Source of the DNA: an uncultured Nocardioides sp.
GTDB lineage: Bacteria; Actinomycetota; Actinomycetes; Propionibacteriales; Nocardioidaceae
Length of the DNA stretch: 64,000 bases
Direction: 5' to 3'
Assembly: GCF_947489365.1 (NCBI RefSeq)
Contig: NZ_CANLDB010000005.1
Span: forward strand, 292,132-356,131
The notes beneath the pieces are model-generated. The model searched no databases. It saw only the letters and a program-made list of their open reading frames with translations, and was not told the origin of the DNA. Positions within the stretch are counted from its first letter, which is position 1, and the number at the start of each line of letters is the position of its first letter. Made by a program: the position numbers and the translations under genes. Positions 1-7,700 of this stretch are shown piece after piece.

Positions 1-289
1 ACTCGATGCTGGCCCGTGGCTTCGATGAACTCTCAGCCGAGTGCTCGGCGAGACCAGGCCTCCGAACAGGGTCGTTCCAAGTGGTGTGCGGTCAGGCCAG
101 CTACCAGCGGTGGAGTCGTCCGGTGATTCACATCATCGACAATGAAGCCAACTTGCTCATCGACTTGCTGATCGCCGTCAGACGGCTCGCTGGGAGGCCC
201 CGGACAACCGGTCAAATGGACATGCGAATTGACCAGTCGATAGCGTGACCACATGGGGGATCTAATCCACGCGAGTTCAAAGGAGTGAC
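1..289. other. leader region with no supported gene
   Basis: Short open frames exist on both strands but none has a convincing ribosome binding site or recognisable protein. The segment probably holds the lsr2 promoter and the end of an upstream transcription unit outside the window. Confidence 0.4.
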
Positions 290-625
290 ATGGCTCAGAA
301 GGTGAGCATCACGCATGTGTCGGACTTGTCCGGCGACGAGATCAAGGACAACGATGCGCCCTCGTTGACTTTCGGGTGGGACGGCACCGAGTACAGCATC
401 GACCTAACGGCCAAGGAGGCGGAGAAGTTCTACAAGGCCGTCGAGCCCTACCTGGGCGTCGCGACGAAGGTCGGCAAGGTGAAGCGGTCCGGGTCTAAGA
501 AGTCCACCTCGAACGGCCCCGCGGCCGCCGAGGTGCGAGCCTGGGCGAAGGACAACGGTTACGACGTCCCCGATCGTGGTCGGATCCCGTCCGAGGTCCG
601 CGAGGCTTTCGACAGCGCCTCCTGA
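290..625 (+). CDS. lsr2: Lsr2-family nucleoid-associated DNA-bridging protein
   Basis: This 111-residue protein has the usual Lsr2 length and layout: an N-terminal dimerisation beta segment (starting MAQKVSITHVSDLSG), an acidic middle, a Lys/Ser-rich linker near residues 62-80, and a C-terminal DNA-binding domain ending VPDRGRIPSEVREAF. The DRGR stretch is the AT-hook-like motif that enters the minor groove. Lsr2 is the actinobacterial functional counterpart of H-NS and silences AT-rich, often horizontally acquired DNA. A purine-rich AAGGAGTG stretch lies a few bases before the ATG. A second, divergent copy lies at 41666-42001. A GC-rich hairpin follows the stop codon. The family assignment is very secure; the role of this particular copy is inferred. 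Confidence 0.96.
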   Translation: MAQKVSITHVSDLSGDEIKDNDAPSLTFGWDGTEYSIDLTAKEAEKFYKAVEPYLGVATKVGKVKRSGSKKSTSNGPAAAEVRAWAKDNGYDVPDRGRIPSEVREAFDSAS

Positions 626-643
626 CCTGGCTTGACATCATGT

Positions 644-673
644 GAGCCGCCGACAGATCGACGCCGGCGGCTC
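644..673 (+). terminator. hairpin after lsr2
   Basis: Arms GAGCCGCCG (644-652) and CGGCGGCTC (665-673) are perfectly complementary with a 12-base loop, 19 bases after the lsr2 stop. There is no long U tract, as is common in high-GC actinobacteria. It probably ends the lsr2 transcript. Confidence 0.6.
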
Positions 674-1050
674 GCGTGTCCTTATAACCGCGATGGGCTT
701 GCACGGGCATTCGGTCACAGATGCCACCCGTGAGTGTCGCGGCCCCGGCTCCATCAATCGGGTTCGCGCAACCTCAGTCAGTTGGGTACTCGCGCCTACA
801 CCTCGGCAACCGCCCGGGCCCGTTAGCGCGTTACGGCACCCTTGCGTGCATGGATGACCGTTTCGGCTCGCGACGCGCTGGTCCTCATCGCCAATCGAGA
901 ACTCCGACGGCGGCGCCATGCAGGCCGACACCATTCGAGGCGTGGCCGGCGCCGGCGTCAGGTGTGAACCGCCCCTGGCTGGCGGGCCCGTTCAGCCTGG
1001 CGACTTTGCGTTGATGATCGGTGCGCTCGCGAAGCCGACGACGAGCGCCA
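674..1050. other. intergenic stretch, nothing recognised
   Basis: Overlapping open frames occur on both strands without ribosome binding sites or membrane or domain signatures. It separates lsr2 from the end of the minus-strand small-protein operon. Confidence 0.4.
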
Positions 1051-1449
1051 TCAAGCAGACGGCCGGCAGGATGACCCGCCCGATGAGTGGTGCAGGCTGG
1101 CCCGAGTCGCTAAGCCAAGGAAGACCACAAGAGGGCCCTCCGGTTCGCCCCGTTCTACCCGCCTACGGTTGCGGCGCCGATTGTTGAGGCCAGCGCAGGC
1201 GCCAAGCCCTGTTGCGATGAGGCCGATCAGCAAACAGATTGCCAGCGACACGTCCAAGATGCCCATGCCTCGCCAGATCAGCAGCGCGAGCAGGGTGATG
1301 GGCCCTAAGACCATGCCGTCCAGCACAGGGTGGCGCTGGCTCCACTGATGCATCGCCCGCAGGGGACCAGCTCGACGAGGCTGCATCGGCTCAGGCCCAT
1401 TGCTCCAGCCCGGGCCGTAGGGCGCTGCCCGTGGCGACTCGTCGGTCAT
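1051..1449 (-). CDS. two-TM membrane protein with N-terminal PYGPGW motif
   Basis: A longer open frame exists, but the start is placed at the ATG at 1449, which follows GGAGGGCAGCGC and overlaps the previous stop (ATGA). The 132-residue product begins with a short hydrophilic segment containing APYGPGWSNG. Two hydrophobic segments follow (roughly residues 40-60 and 63-82), then a very basic stretch NNRRRNRRR. The same PYGPGW motif opens the protein at 3156-3464 on the other strand, so the two may be related. It is the last gene of a four-gene minus-strand operon. The function is unknown. Confidence 0.7.
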   Translation of the reverse strand: MTDESPRAAPYGPGWSNGPEPMQPRRAGPLRAMHQWSQRHPVLDGMVLGPITLLALLIWRGMGILDVSLAICLLIGLIATGLGACAGLNNRRRNRRRVERGEPEGPLVVFLGLATRASLHHSSGGSSCRPSA

Positions 1450-1622
1450 GCGCTGCCCTCCGGCCGTCCGTGAACCACGGCGTGCGCGAAGTTCGAGTAG
1501 GCCACGTAGATCGACGCCACGACGGTGCCCAACAAGAACGCCTGCGCCAACAGCCGGTCCTCCGTGACAAGCAGCCAGATGAAGATCCCACCGGACATGC
1601 ACGGGATCAGCCCCAGCAACAC
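1446..1622 (-). CDS. small two-TM membrane protein
   Basis: This 58-codon frame is hidden between larger antisense and shadow frames. Read from GTG at 1622 it gives two clear hydrophobic segments (VLLGLIPCMSGGIFIWLLV and LLAQAFLLGTVVASIYVAY) with a short charged turn between them. Its TGA overlaps the next ATG by four bases, and its start lies inside the end of the upstream gene, so it sits neatly in the operon. The start codon is uncertain (GTG 1622 or the internal ATG). No family is recognised. Confidence 0.6.
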   Translation of the reverse strand: MLLGLIPCMSGGIFIWLLVTEDRLLAQAFLLGTVVASIYVAYSNFAHAVVHGRPEGSA

Positions 1623-1912
1623 CGCGTCACCCCGACCAAGTTGCTCACCGCTTCTCCTGTGCAGCCGCGGAGCCCACCAGGTTGTTTGCCGCTCGCTCTG
1701 GTTCCACCCTCCGGCTCCTCAGCCCGTGGACCATCGGCCGCCCTCCGACGCCGAACCCGCTGAAGCACCAGGACCGCCAAGATGAACAGCCCAACAGCAA
1801 CCACAAAGGTTACCGCGATCGACTGGTTCGAACGGCCAGCCAGGAGGACGACCACGTTTCCGACCACGAAGTACGCGATGATCCAGCCCGCGAGCTTGAC
1901 CCGCGAGCTCAC
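1607..1912 (-). CDS. small membrane protein
   Basis: The 101-residue product starts MSSRVKLAGW from a GTG that overlaps the previous TGA by four bases. Two hydrophobic segments follow (residues about 8-25 and 33-50), then a basic QRVRRRR stop-transfer segment and a cytoplasmic tail. The last 16 bases overlap the next gene. It belongs to the same minus-strand operon as a winged-helix-like protein and two more membrane proteins. The function is not recognised. Confidence 0.65.
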   Translation of the reverse strand: MSSRVKLAGWIIAYFVVGNVVVLLAGRSNQSIAVTFVVAVGLFILAVLVLQRVRRRRAADGPRAEEPEGGTRASGKQPGGLRGCTGEAVSNLVGVTRCCWG

Positions 1913-2226
1913 GCCACGTCCTGCGGAGACACACTGCTCGATCTGCGATACCTCTTGCCGTCGAGTCCCGTGGTGACGTCCGGCGGCACCACCACATCCC
2001 CAACGCGATGGGCGACGAGCCGACGCTGGCCGGCGACATCCTCGGAGGTCAGAACCAAGCGGCCGGCTTCCTCCAGCTTGTAGGCAGCACGCCGAAGCGC
2101 CACCTGCTCGCTATGACTGGAGTCTCGATGCGTTACCGCGAACCCACCTTCGGAGCCGTCAAGTGCGTCCAGAAGGGCTCGCTGCCAGCGTCCGGGACCT
2201 CGAGACACGCAACCCCTAAGTGTCAT
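1909..2226 (-). CDS. small winged-helix-like protein, first gene of operon
   Basis: The 105-residue protein has a pattern typical of a small winged helix. It contains RALLDALDG, then SEQVALRRAAYKLEEAG as a recognition-helix-like stretch, then LVLTSEDVAGQRRLVAHRV as a beta wing. GGAGTG precedes the ATG. It heads the four-gene minus-strand operon and is divergent from the helix-turn-helix gene at 2267, with only 40 bases between them. A regulatory role for the operon is an inference; no exact family is recognised. Confidence 0.6.
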   Translation of the reverse strand: MTLRGCVSRGPGRWQRALLDALDGSEGGFAVTHRDSSHSEQVALRRAAYKLEEAGRLVLTSEDVAGQRRLVAHRVGDVVVPPDVTTGLDGKRYRRSSSVSPQDVA

Positions 2227-2254
2227 GCTGTCCCACTCCGCTCACCACAACACT

Positions 2255-2260
2255 TAGCTT
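2255..2260 (+). promoter_or_regulatory. -10 element of a probable leaderless transcript
   Basis: TAGCTT fits TANNNT and is followed by exactly six bases before the ATG at 2267. This is the spacing expected when transcription starts on the A of the start codon. No Shine-Dalgarno sequence is present for that gene. Confidence 0.5.
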
Positions 2261-2266
2261 CGCCAC

Positions 2267-2722
2267 ATGGCCGGCGTGCGCATCACCTACCGCGAGGCCG
2301 CCCGTCGTCTCAGCGTCGGTGAGGCCACCGTCCGCGCTCCGCTGCGCCACGTCGTCCTTGAACAGACTCCCCCGCCGGCCGACGGGTCGCGCCGGGTGAA
2401 AGCCCACGCCTCGATCTACGTCGAGTCGCTTGACCCAGTTCGAGCATGGCTGTTGGAACGCGAGGCCGAAAGTGCCGAGCGCGAGCGACGTCGCCAGCAG
2501 CACGGCAACCCGCCGGACCTCGCCCACGTCTGGCTCGACACCACCACCGTCGCTGCGATGGCCGGGCTGACCGTGAAATGGGCGCAATGGATGATCCGTG
2601 AGGAACAGATGCCGGGGACGTTTCACGGTGGGCGCTACTGGGTCAGGCGGGAGCACGCTGAGGTGATCGTGGCGGCCCGGGCGTTCACGCAGCGTGCTGA
2701 CGAGAGGCAGGACGACCACTAA
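2267..2722 (+). CDS. double helix-turn-helix DNA-binding protein (paralogue of 25409-25861)
   Basis: The 151-residue protein has an N-terminal excisionase/MerR-like helix-turn-helix (ITYREAARRLSVGEATVRA). A conserved linker with EQTPPPADGSRRVKAH follows, then a charged helix, then a second helix-turn-helix-like unit (TTVAAMAGLTVKWAQWMIRE) ending in a FHGGRYWVRREHAEV wing. A close paralogue lies at 25409-25861; the two differ most in the first helix-turn-helix (RAPLRHVV here, RTLLRHGV there). It is probably translated from a leaderless mRNA. Each copy lies beside small membrane or lipoprotein genes. Targets are unknown. Confidence 0.75.
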   Translation: MAGVRITYREAARRLSVGEATVRAPLRHVVLEQTPPPADGSRRVKAHASIYVESLDPVRAWLLEREAESAERERRRQQHGNPPDLAHVWLDTTTVAAMAGLTVKWAQWMIREEQMPGTFHGGRYWVRREHAEVIVAARAFTQRADERQDDH

Positions 2723-2778
2723 TCTCGGCGCATAGGTCTCGCTGGGGAGCGGGACTGCTTACGCAAAGATGAGAAGCG

Positions 2779-2934
2779 TTGACGTCGCTGGTCCTCATTT
2801 TCGCAGCACCCCCGCCCACCAGTGGTGGAACCCGCCTGTTCCCGCTGTGGATCAGCATCCCGATCTTCCTGCTGATTCTCGGCTTTGTGCTATACCGAAA
2901 GTTCAGCGGCCGTCAGAAGCGAGACGGTGAGTGA
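2779..2934 (+). CDS. very small single-TM protein
   Basis: A 51-codon frame starting at TTG (2779) encodes a short periplasmic-type N-terminus with a PPPTSGG turn. One strong transmembrane helix follows (PLWISIPIFLLILGFVLY) and then a basic tail RKFSGRQKRDGE. Its stop overlaps the next GTG start by eight bases, a coupling repeated at the next junction. GAGAAG lies just before the TTG. The start is uncertain but the reading frame is well supported by the membrane helix and the overlap. Confidence 0.6.
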   Translation: MTSLVLIFAAPPPTSGGTRLFPLWISIPIFLLILGFVLYRKFSGRQKRDGE

Positions 2935-3163
2935 GATCGAAGCCGCCGAACCAGTCGACGACATGCTGAGTTGTCGGTTCCGACCCGGCATTGCTGCCGC
3001 CATACTGTTCATCGTGGCCCTGTCCGCGTTCGGGACCGGAGAGCTCGACTGGCGCACGGCGGTGGTCGTTCTCGGACCTCTCGTACTGACATCCCTCTAC
3101 GCCGGGCGATACGTTCGCGCACGCCGGGACCTGGTCAGAATGGGCTTGCGGCCGAATGACTGA
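2927..3163 (+). CDS. small two-TM membrane protein
   Basis: The start is placed at GTG 2927 (MSEIEAAEPVDD) instead of the longer open frame, because it overlaps the upstream stop. The 78-residue product has two hydrophobic segments (IAAAILFIVALSAFGTG and AVVVLGPLVLTSLYAGRYV) and a basic C-terminus. It overlaps the following gene by eight bases. It is part of a plus-strand operon of membrane proteins ending in a nuclease-like gene. No family is recognised. Confidence 0.65.
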   Translation: MSEIEAAEPVDDMLSCRFRPGIAAAILFIVALSAFGTGELDWRTAVVVLGPLVLTSLYAGRYVRARRDLVRMGLRPND

Positions 3164-3464
3164 TCAGGACAAGCGACCCCCTGACGGTCCATACGGCCCA
3201 GGTTGGAACGGCGCAGAAGACGCCCACTGGGAAAACTGGGGCGCATCCGCAGATCGCAGGATGCAACCGCAGCCGAAGAAACTTCGGAATACAGCCATAG
3301 TTCTGGGCCTCCTAGCCACGCCGATCCTGGCGATGACTTTCTCGGGCTGGCTCGACGGCGACTTCAAGTGGTCCCAGTTGCTTTTGGGTCTCTCGCAGCT
3401 TGGACTAAGCGCCTCGTTCTATTTTCAATACCGCAAGGCCCGGCGGACGGAGATGACCCAATGA
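3156..3464 (+). CDS. two-TM membrane protein with PYGPGW motif
   Basis: The 102-residue protein starts MTDQDKRPPDGPYGPGWNG, and the motif PYGPGW is shared with the product of 1051-1449. Two hydrophobic segments follow (about residues 46-62 and 72-88), then a basic RKARR tail. The stop overlaps the next ATG by four bases (ATGA). Being placed between another membrane protein and a PD-(D/E)XK-like gene suggests a membrane-associated role in the same pathway, but no function is known. Confidence 0.65.
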   Translation: MTDQDKRPPDGPYGPGWNGAEDAHWENWGASADRRMQPQPKKLRNTAIVLGLLATPILAMTFSGWLDGDFKWSQLLLGLSQLGLSASFYFQYRKARRTEMTQ

Positions 3465-3812
3465 AGGAAGCCGAGGTTCAGGCCGCATTCGAGACCTACC
3501 TGCTCGAGCGCGGCTGGGACGTGCAGACCGACGCTTCCGACTACGCAGACGTGCGCGCCAAGCGTGGTGCAGAACTCCTGATCGGCGAGGTGAAGGGCAC
3601 GACGAGCAGCCCGGGGCTCGACGTCGACACTGGCTACGGCCAAATTCTGCGGTGCAACGTCTCGTTTCCCCGACGCCACCCAGTACGTGCTCGTCGGGCC
3701 CGAGCGGCTGCGCGGCCCTATTATGCGGGTGAGCGCCGAGGTGAGGCGCCGATTGCGGCTGGATCTTTTCGGCGTCGACGACCTCGGCGGGGTGCACCTC
3801 ATTGAGGACTGA
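3461..3812 (+). pseudogene. PD-(D/E)XK-like nuclease, frameshifted
   Basis: The first part reads MKEAEVQAAFETYLLERGW, then YADVRAKRGAELLIGEVKG. This gives the D...ExK signature of restriction-endonuclease-fold (Mrr/VRR-NUC-like) proteins. After about residue 64 the frame turns into an Arg/Pro-rich shadow. In the +1 frame the expected continuation DATQYVLVGPERLRG...GGVHLIED runs to the TGA at 3810-3812. One extra base near 3655 would explain this. The gene may be truly broken or the base call may be wrong. It is coupled by ATGA to the membrane protein upstream. Confidence 0.65.
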
Positions 3813-4454
3813 CGATGCGGACCATGCAGAGTTCGCCGAGGTCAGCGGCAAGTTCCAGCAGGTAGACGGGTGGATCACCTCGAACGTCCGCAGCCCCTCC
3901 TTCAAGTGCGCCGCAGACGAGCGCGGGACCTACATGGCCACTTACGGAGACCGGGGTCGGAGCTCACCTTGTGAGCAACTCGGTCCGGGAGGCCACCGCC
4001 GAGACGGCGCCCCCGTCCTGCCGCTTAGGCCGCCAGGATGAGGACTGAGGAGACCAACAGGGCAAGACCGAGCAGCGTGAAAGCGCCGACTGCCACGTAT
4101 GGGAGGACGGACTGACCCCCACCTCGGGACCGTTGACCGCATGACGCAATTAACGCGGCCAACGGTTGTCAACCTTTCCAGCACCGCGTCCAGTCGGCCG
4201 ATCGCCCAACAGACGTAGCCCGCCAGGCATCATCAGGCACCCGCATCCCGACCTCACCCATAAGCCACGTCCGTCCCAGGTAAGCCGTCTCCTTCGACGA
4301 CTGCAGCCTAGCTGAGCGCATCCGTAGAGACAGGGCCGAGCGATCGTGCCCACCGAGGATCGCACCTCGCGCCTTCCTAGAACCCAGCAGTCGATGTTTG
4401 GACGTGCGCCGACCAGGCTCTACGTCGATCTCAATGATGAGAAGGGACCCGGCC
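3813..4454. other. gap with no intact gene
   Basis: No gene with a usable start was found. On the minus strand around 4038-4110 one frame reads as a hydrophobic helix (LPYVAVGAFTLLGLALLV) ending at a TAA near 4038, with AGGTGGGG before it but no standard start codon. It could be a decayed small membrane protein. Confidence 0.35.
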
Positions 4455-4661
4455 CTACCTGCCTCTAACCCTCGCCCTCCAGAACGCAGTAAGACTAACG
4501 GCGGCGAGCGCCAACATCGTTAAGGCCTCAGTTCCGATGCCGTTGAAGTAAATCAAGCTCAAGACGAGAAGCCCGAAGATTGCGACGCCGCCTCTGAAAA
4601 TGATCAGATCCCGCCTTGCTGAAGCAGAGGCCAGCCGAGACCGCTTGTTATCTTCGTCCAT
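4455..4661 (-). CDS. two-TM small protein, candidate immunity partner of the RHS toxin
   Basis: The 68-residue product starts at the ATG at 4661 (MDEDNKRSRLASASARR); AAAGGTGG lies ten bases upstream. Two hydrophobic helices follow (about residues 24-40 and 44-60), with a basic end WRARVRGR. It lies 43 bases after the end of the giant RHS gene on the same strand, the usual place for an immunity gene in polymorphic toxin loci. The RHS C-terminus is also hydrophobic, so a membrane-acting pair is conceivable. That role is inferred from position only. Confidence 0.55.
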   Translation of the reverse strand: MDEDNKRSRLASASARRDLIIFRGGVAIFGLLVLSLIYFNGIGTEALTMLALAAVSLTAFWRARVRGR

Positions 4662-4704
4662 CTTTCTCGGCGCCACCTTTACTCGGTCTCCTGTCCCAGG
4701 ATGG

Positions 4705-7700
4705 TCAATCGTAGTAGTACGGACTGTCTCCGGTGGCACCGCCAGCAGGATAATAGTCGGTGTACGGGTAGTAACTGTCCTCAGCCGCCTCGTCAAAGCT
4801 GAATCCGTAACAGGTCGAAGCGACCCCATACGCCGAAAAGACACCTGTTGTTCCTAGGGCCCACGCGCTTGACAAACTAAAGTACACGGCAATCACCACG
4901 CCGACCACCGTGAACGCACAGTCAATACTCCTGCCTGAGGTGTCGGTGTTGTTACAGGGATTCGACGCTGCGTAGTTGTAGGCGTTCAGAGTTAGAGGCT
5001 GGGCCATGGACCCATTCTTCGGGTCACGCTGAGTCCAGGTCCCGATAGACGGCATGTAGTACCGCGTGCCGAACTTGATCAGTCCAGTGGCTCGATCGTG
5101 GTACCCCGAAACGTAAGTGAACGGGTTCATGTTCGACGACGGCGCTTGCAGAGCACCGTTCTCCGAGCCGTCCTGGTTTGATGTGCCGGCGCCAGGGTGA
5201 GTCCAAGTGCGGATGATTTGACCGAAGGGCTCGTACAGGTAGCGGATCATTCCGTTGCCGTCGTCCTCGTTGGCAGCGATGCGCCCGCGACCGTCGTAGG
5301 TCCCAATCACTGATTGCTGCTCGTCGGTCAGGTAGTAGTCGGTGTCTCGGATTTGTCCAGCGTTGTTCGGATCCCGCGTGAGCATGGCCAGCAAATTGCC
5401 GCTGGTGTCTCGGACGAACAACTGCGCTGGCTGATCCGTGGTCTTCTGTGCGGAGATGTCGCCGGCGTACCCGTAGGAGAAGTTCGTGTTGCCGGCACTG
5501 GTTCGTCGATCCTGTTCCACACCGTCGTAGGCCTGGGTGCCACCGGTGTGCGACGTGTTTGGCCCCATTCCAGGCGGGGTAATGCTGGTGGTCTGCCGCG
5601 GGAGGTTGTAGTCCAGTTGCAGACCGTTCAGCGATTGTGACCCACCGCCTGACGCACTGAGCAGGTCGCCGTCGGCGTTGTGGCTGTACGTGGTCTGGTC
5701 CGGGACCGTCGTAGCGGGGTCACAGTCGAGGTTCGGCGCGTCAGTCAACTGGCGGACCGAGGTGCAAATCTGGTCCCCGTTGTCGTACCTCATCTGTAGG
5801 CGGCCGGTCTCGAGGCTGGGAGTCGTGCCACCCGTGAGTTCGTTCGTCAGATTCGAGCGCTCGGAGTACTCGTATTCGAACTCGCGTAGGATGGGGTCGT
5901 TATTGGCCCCTCCGTTGCGAGTTACCGCCTTCTTCAGGCGCTTGATCGGGTCGTACTGGTACTTGGTCTGCTTGTTTCCGAGTTCGATCATGCCGTATTT
6001 GGTCGACGTCCGCGTCTCGTCCTTATCGGTCGACGGAATGTCCTCAAGATCGGGGTTGCTGTAGTCGTACTCGCGGTAGGTGATGAGGTTGCCGTTGCCA
6101 CGGACGGCGTCGCAATTGATCTCGTTAGACAGACTGTTTCCCCGGATGGAGAACTCACATCGCACCTGGGAGTCGTTGTCGTAGATGCGGCGCTGGACGA
6201 GTGGGTTGCTAGTCACCTGTCCACTGGAGTTCAGGATCGGGAAGGTGGTGCGGGTGCGGTTGTCCTGGTTGTCGTAGCCGAAGGTGATGGTGGCGTTGCC
6301 CGGCCGCTGGTCGTCGAGGCTCTCGAGCCGGTTCAGCCGGTCGTAGGTGTAGAGGGTCGCCTCGAGTCCGTCGCTAGTCTCGCTGTCAACGGCGGTGCGG
6401 ATGACATTGCCGGCGAGGTCATAGTTGTAGTCGGTGCGGTTGGATGGGTTTTGCGGTCGCTCGCTCGTCAACCGGTTGAGGTCGTCGTACTCGAAGATCT
6501 TGTTCGGTGTGGTGAGGTTGCCCAACTCGACGAGGTTGCCAGCGAGGTCATAGTCCCACCGCACTGTCTGCACACCCGAGGGTGGGTTCTGACCGCAGTT
6601 GACGTTCGCGTCGTTGACATTAGCCGGGTCGTAGTGATCGGCTCGGACGACACGGTCGAGGGCGTCATAGCAGTAGCGGGTGCGGGTGCCGTTGCCGTCT
6701 GTGACGGTCCGGATCCGGGACAGGTTGTCGTAGGTGAACGTTTGGTCGCCGCCTGAGGGGCGGTTAACGGACAGCAGCTCGTTCTTGGCGTTGTAGGAGA
6801 ACACCGTGTCGTCACCCTGCGGGCCATTGGCGGCCTGGGTGCAGGTCTCGTTGCCGTTGAACCCGGTCCCAGGCAAGATGCGCCGGATCTGTCCCTCTTC
6901 GGTCCAGCAGTAGTTGTACGTGATGTTCAGGTCGTCATTGCCCGCACGGGCCTCGGTGACCCGATCCTTATCGTCGTACTCATACTCCCAGGAGTTGAGC
7001 TCACCGCCGGAGTCATCACCTTGAACGGCTTCCGGATTGTGCTCGCTGCCGCTGCCGTAGGTAGCGCCGCTGGTCGACCCTTCCGGCGATTCGGCCTTCG
7101 TGGCGTTCTCGTCATCACCCTGGTAGGAGTAGTTGTACATGGCGGTGCCGGAGCCGGTGCCGGGCATGGCCGCCATGTCGACGTTCGAGTTGACGGTCCA
7201 CGAACTAGAACGCTTGTTGTTGTTGGCGTCGGTAGTGCGGAGCACCCGGGCGTGATTGTCGATGCAGTACTTCGTCACGTCCTCGATGCCGGTGCGCTCG
7301 CCATTGACGTTGGTGCGGAACTTGGCGTCGTTGTCCTTCTCGCTCTCACAGGTGGCGCCGTCGGCGCCAGCGCCCTGGAAGTACGTGAAGTTGACCGTCG
7401 ACGAGGCGCCACCCTGCTTGACCCGCTCGATCTGGTTCACGCGGTTTGTCGGGTTGTCGTACGTAAACTTGGTGACGCCACCCGCGCCAGTGGCGGTCTC
7501 TCGGGCGTCGCGAATCTCGATCAGTCGACCGTTGTCGGTGTAGTCGTACTCGGTGATGGCGCCGATGCTGCCTCCATCGGAGACGTTGTTGTCCGCGGCG
7601 GTGGTGTCACTGGAGGAGTTCCCGATGGCGTTGCCGTTGTAGACGGTGAGGCGCGAGGTGCGGAGCTGTGCCAGCTCACCCCCGGGCTGGCTGTAGGTGT

